Shown: positions 5,783 through 7,002 of the stretch, in pieces
Numbering within the stretch: position 1 is the stretch's first letter
Layout: the number at the start of each line of letters is the position of its first letter
Assembly (NCBI GenBank): GCA_001871015.1
Contig: MNUO01000119.1
Location: 1 to 7,002 of the forward strand
Source: Candidatus Desantisbacteria bacterium CG1_02_38_46
GTDB lineage: Bacteria; Desantisbacteria; UBA1551; UBA1559
Reading direction: 5' to 3'
Length of the DNA stretch: 7,002 nucleotides
Position numbers and translations under genes: made by a program
The notes under the pieces: model-generated
Database searches by the model: none
What the model was told of the DNA's origin: nothing
The model's input: the letters and a program-made list of their open reading frames with translations, nothing else

Positions 5783-5983
5783 TTAAACGTGAACTAAAGT
5801 CTGTGCAGGTCTTTTTATGTAGTATTGCGCGGTACATTTAATCTGATATTTCTTTAAAATTTGCTGCGCATTTTCCTCGAGGTGATTTCTTAACTCTCTT
5901 CCACTTAAATTCTTAATCTCCTCGTAGAGAGCATCTTTCCACTTTTCAACTTCCTCATTGGGATCCGGAGAAATTTTCTTCAT
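5783..5983 (-). CDS. Small partner protein of a PIN-domain gene, putative antitoxin
   Basis: This 66-residue, charged, mostly helical protein begins MKKISPDPNEEVEKWKDALYEEIKNL. A strong AAAGGAGGT SD (5993-6001) lies inside the end of the upstream PIN frame, and the ATG overlaps its TGA (ATGA). In genomes of uncultured bacteria and cyanobacteria, small proteins starting this way and containing a short EEIKNLSGRELRNHLEENA-like helix often sit next to PIN-domain toxins. Assignment as an antitoxin therefore rests on context and resemblance, not on a defined domain. The order toxin then antitoxin is opposite to classical vapBC. The C-terminus (YYIKRPAQTLVHV) may be altered, because the same frame continues after the stop into coiled-coil sequence. 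It may be a functional leftover whose toxin has been inactivated. Confidence 0.62.
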   Translation of the reverse strand: MKKISPDPNEEVEKWKDALYEEIKNLSGRELRNHLEENAQQILKKYQIKCTAQYYIKRPAQTLVHV

Positions 5984-6315
5984 AAACTGAGTACCTCCTT
6001 TGGCGTATTAATAGCTAAATCAGTCAAGCCTTCTATAATATTTACTGTTCTCACTATCTGCTGAGTTTTAAACCTTACAATATGATCACAATTCCAGCTG
6101 GCCAAAATATCCATCCTTCCCACCGTAGCCATAGCAATGTGCAAAGCATCGCCCCGTTTTTGTTCAGGAATAGCTCCCGCCAGGACATACTTCTCTGCCA
6201 ATTCCTCATATCTCTGCGTGTCCTCAAAAACTAATCTTGTAAGGTTAAACTCTTCTATTGCAAAAAACATACCCAAGCAAACCAGAGTGCTGCAATAACC
6301 CATAAGAAGAAACAA
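5980..6315 (-). pseudogene. PIN-domain (VapC-like) protein remnant lacking its N-terminus
   Basis: Residues from about 19 onward match the C-terminal two thirds of a PIN ribonuclease: AIEEFNL...., YEELAEKYVLAGAIP (36-50), GDALHIAMA (55-63), ILASWNCDHIV (70-80), and the ending TVNIIEGLTDLAINTPKEVL. The acidic residues D56 and D77 are in the places expected for the later part of the metal site. The N-terminal strand with the first catalytic Asp (YLDTSV-type) and the helix with the conserved Glu are missing. They are replaced by a hydrophobic, unrelated stretch (MFLLMGYCSTLVCLGMF). The frame runs upstream without an RBS into the pilA terminator, with a TAG near 6352. Intact relatives are about 150-165 residues. 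The simplest reading is a toxin gene truncated at its 5' end by a rearrangement, with its small partner gene still overlapping it by ATGA. Confidence 0.72.
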
Positions 6316-6329
6316 AGGCGCTCGAGATT

Positions 6330-6392
6330 CAAAAAAGAAAAAAGGCGGCCAAAGGCTCTAAAATTTCACGACTAAATAATGGCCGCCTTTTT
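6330..6392 (-). terminator. Intrinsic terminator of the pilin gene
   Basis: AAAAAGGCGGCC (6339-6350) and GGCCGCCTTTTT (6381-6392) form a perfect 12-bp stem around a 30-nt loop. On the minus strand the stem begins 16 nt after the pilin stop and is followed by TTTTTTCTTTTTT. The A-rich and T-rich flanks also allow function in the opposite direction. It ends the pilin as a single-gene transcript unit and marks the truncation border of the PIN remnant. Confidence 0.92.
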
Positions 6393-6408
6393 AAACACAT
6401 ACTTCAAA

Positions 6409-6828
6409 TTATTCATACTGAACGTGCGGATAGCCACCTGCAGCAGCACCGCTTCCAATGGAACACCAGGGAGTTCCTCCTACTGCAAATGTATTCACAG
6501 GCCCGGTGAGTCCTGTTTCTGCAGTTCCTATGTCATAGCTTGAACTATCCCCATAGTTTCCAGCTGATGGACAGCTCGGAGTCTTCTTGATGTAGGTAGG
6601 CGACAGGGAAGACATTGTAACACTGTCTCCATCTACCTTGGTAGCATCCATTGCGTATTGCTCAACTGCTGATTCAATCTGACGCAGATTCGCCTTGCAA
6701 GCATTTGCTCTGGACTTGGACCTTGCAGCCATAAAATTAGGAATAGCAATAGCTGACAGGATAGCTATAATCGCTACCACGATCATAATCTCAACCAGTG
6801 TAAAACCCTTTTCTCTTAACTTAATCAT
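6409..6828 (-). CDS. pilA: Type IV pilin (prepilin)
   Basis: This 139-residue prepilin is the likely fibre subunit. The leader MIKLREKG is cleaved by prepilin peptidase after G8, leaving methylated F9. The mature N-terminus FTLVEIMIVVAIIAILSAIAIPNF has the conserved Glu at mature position 5 (E13) and forms the assembly helix, continuing as ARSKSRANACKANLRQIESA. The C-terminal globular part is short (about residues 62-139) and Gly/Ser-rich, with cysteines at 44, 86 (PSCPSAG) and 122 (PWCSIG); C86 and C122 could form a disulfide. Mature length (131 aa) fits small type IVa-like pilins and also GspG-type pseudopilins, so fibre versus pseudopilin is not certain; the nearby pilMNOPQ favours a pilin. 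ATG at 6826-6828 follows the SD AAAGGTGGTGA. No clear promoter is visible in the repeat array upstream, and the gene ends at its own terminator. Confidence 0.9.
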   Translation of the reverse strand: MIKLREKGFTLVEIMIVVAIIAILSAIAIPNFMAARSKSRANACKANLRQIESAVEQYAMDATKVDGDSVTMSSLSPTYIKKTPSCPSAGNYGDSSSYDIGTAETGLTGPVNTFAVGGTPWCSIGSGAAAGGYPHVQYE

Positions 6829-6853
6829 TTATATCACCACCTTTCGCTCTTAA

Positions 6854-7002
6854 GATATCAAACCTGAAGGTTTGAGTTACAACATACAGATGTAACTCAG
6901 GACTTTAGTCCTGATATCAAACCTGAAGGTTTGAGTTACAACATACAGATGTAACTCAGGACTTTAGTCCTGATATCAAACCTGAAGGTTTGAGTTACAA
7001 CA
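6854..7002. repeat. 59-bp tandem array of palindromic elements upstream of pilA
   Basis: Two full 48-bp units (6892-6939, 6951-6998) and one half unit (6854-6880) are identical where they overlap, separated by the same 11-bp spacer AACATACAGAT (6881-6891, 6940-6950). The sequence continues into the next spacer at the window edge. Each unit has inverted ends GTAACTCA/TGAGTTAC and two internal hairpins: TCAGGACT-TT-AGTCCTGA and TCAAACCT-GA-AGGTTTGA. Neighbouring units also pair across the spacer (GAGTTACA 6874-6881 with TGTAACTC 6891-6898). The half unit stops 25 bp before the pilA ATG, just outside the SD, so the array occupies the region where the pilA promoter or leader should be. Confidence 0.93.

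Noticed and set aside
5448-5786. Plus-strand Leu/Ser/Phe-rich frames resembling small membrane proteins
   Set aside because: They are the antisense of the GA-rich coiled-coil remnant; the composition follows from CTT/TCT repeats, and the terminator and neighbouring genes lie on the minus strand.
6854-7002. CRISPR array
   Set aside because: The 11-bp spacers are identical, the repeat units are 48 bp with several internal palindromes, and no cas gene is near; this is a tandem palindromic repeat.
6829-7002. Sigma-54 or sigma-70 promoter for pilA
   Set aside because: No GG-N10-GC pair and no TTGACA/TATAAT-like pair with proper spacing is visible; TTGATA occurs in each repeat but has no matching -10.

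Overview
This window reads as a chromosomal type IV pilus locus from a diderm (LPS-type outer membrane) bacterium. Every recognisable gene lies on the minus strand, so the story runs from high to low coordinates. By eye the DNA is AT-rich. The pilin style (EKG/FTLVE leader, then an ACKANLRQIESAVEQYAMD-like helix and CP.AG/WC cysteines), the compact PilMNOPQ set, the PIN/small-partner pair and the many short palindromic repeats resemble genomes of uncultured phyla such as Candidatus Omnitrophota. That placement is inference and was not tested.

Layout, right to left. (1) 6854-7002: a tandem array of palindromic 48-bp units with identical 11-bp spacers (59-bp period), running off the window edge and abutting the leader of a type IV pilin gene (6409-6828). 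The pilin ends at a strong intrinsic terminator (6330-6392). (2) 5539-6315: a decayed module made of a PIN-domain remnant without its N-terminus, a 66-aa partner overlapping it by ATGA, and a frameshifted Glu/Arg-rich coiled-coil remnant, closed by another intrinsic terminator (5474-5517). (3) 5326-5424: two copies of a 16-bp repeat, then a promoter with perfect TTGACA and TATAAT boxes. (4) 818-5263: pilM-pilN-pilO-pilP-pilQ, the inner-membrane alignment complex plus the outer-membrane secretin. (5) 359-795: rsfS and tRNA-Ala(GGC) follow pilQ with no clear terminator in between and may share its transcript. An inverted-repeat terminator candidate lies at 307-344. (6) 1-282: the first 94 codons of an MsbA-like ABC transporter, cut by the window edge.

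How the genes work together: PilM (cytoplasmic, actin-like) binds the N-terminal INLLP peptide of PilN. PilN and PilO form the inner-membrane coiled-coil platform, and PilP links that platform to the N0 region of the PilQ secretin, through which the fibre made of the pilin passes. The motor ATPases, PilC and the prepilin peptidase are not in this window.

The least explained feature is the palindromic element. The same design found in the array upstream of pilA also sits between pilN and pilO, where it opens an 86-bp gap in an otherwise tight operon, supplies the pilN stop codon, and differs from the array copies by a paired A-T to G-C change in its hairpin stem. No wholly new multi-gene system is evident. 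The repeat family, the in-frame 48-bp duplication in pilQ and the eroding PIN cassette are the items worth following up.
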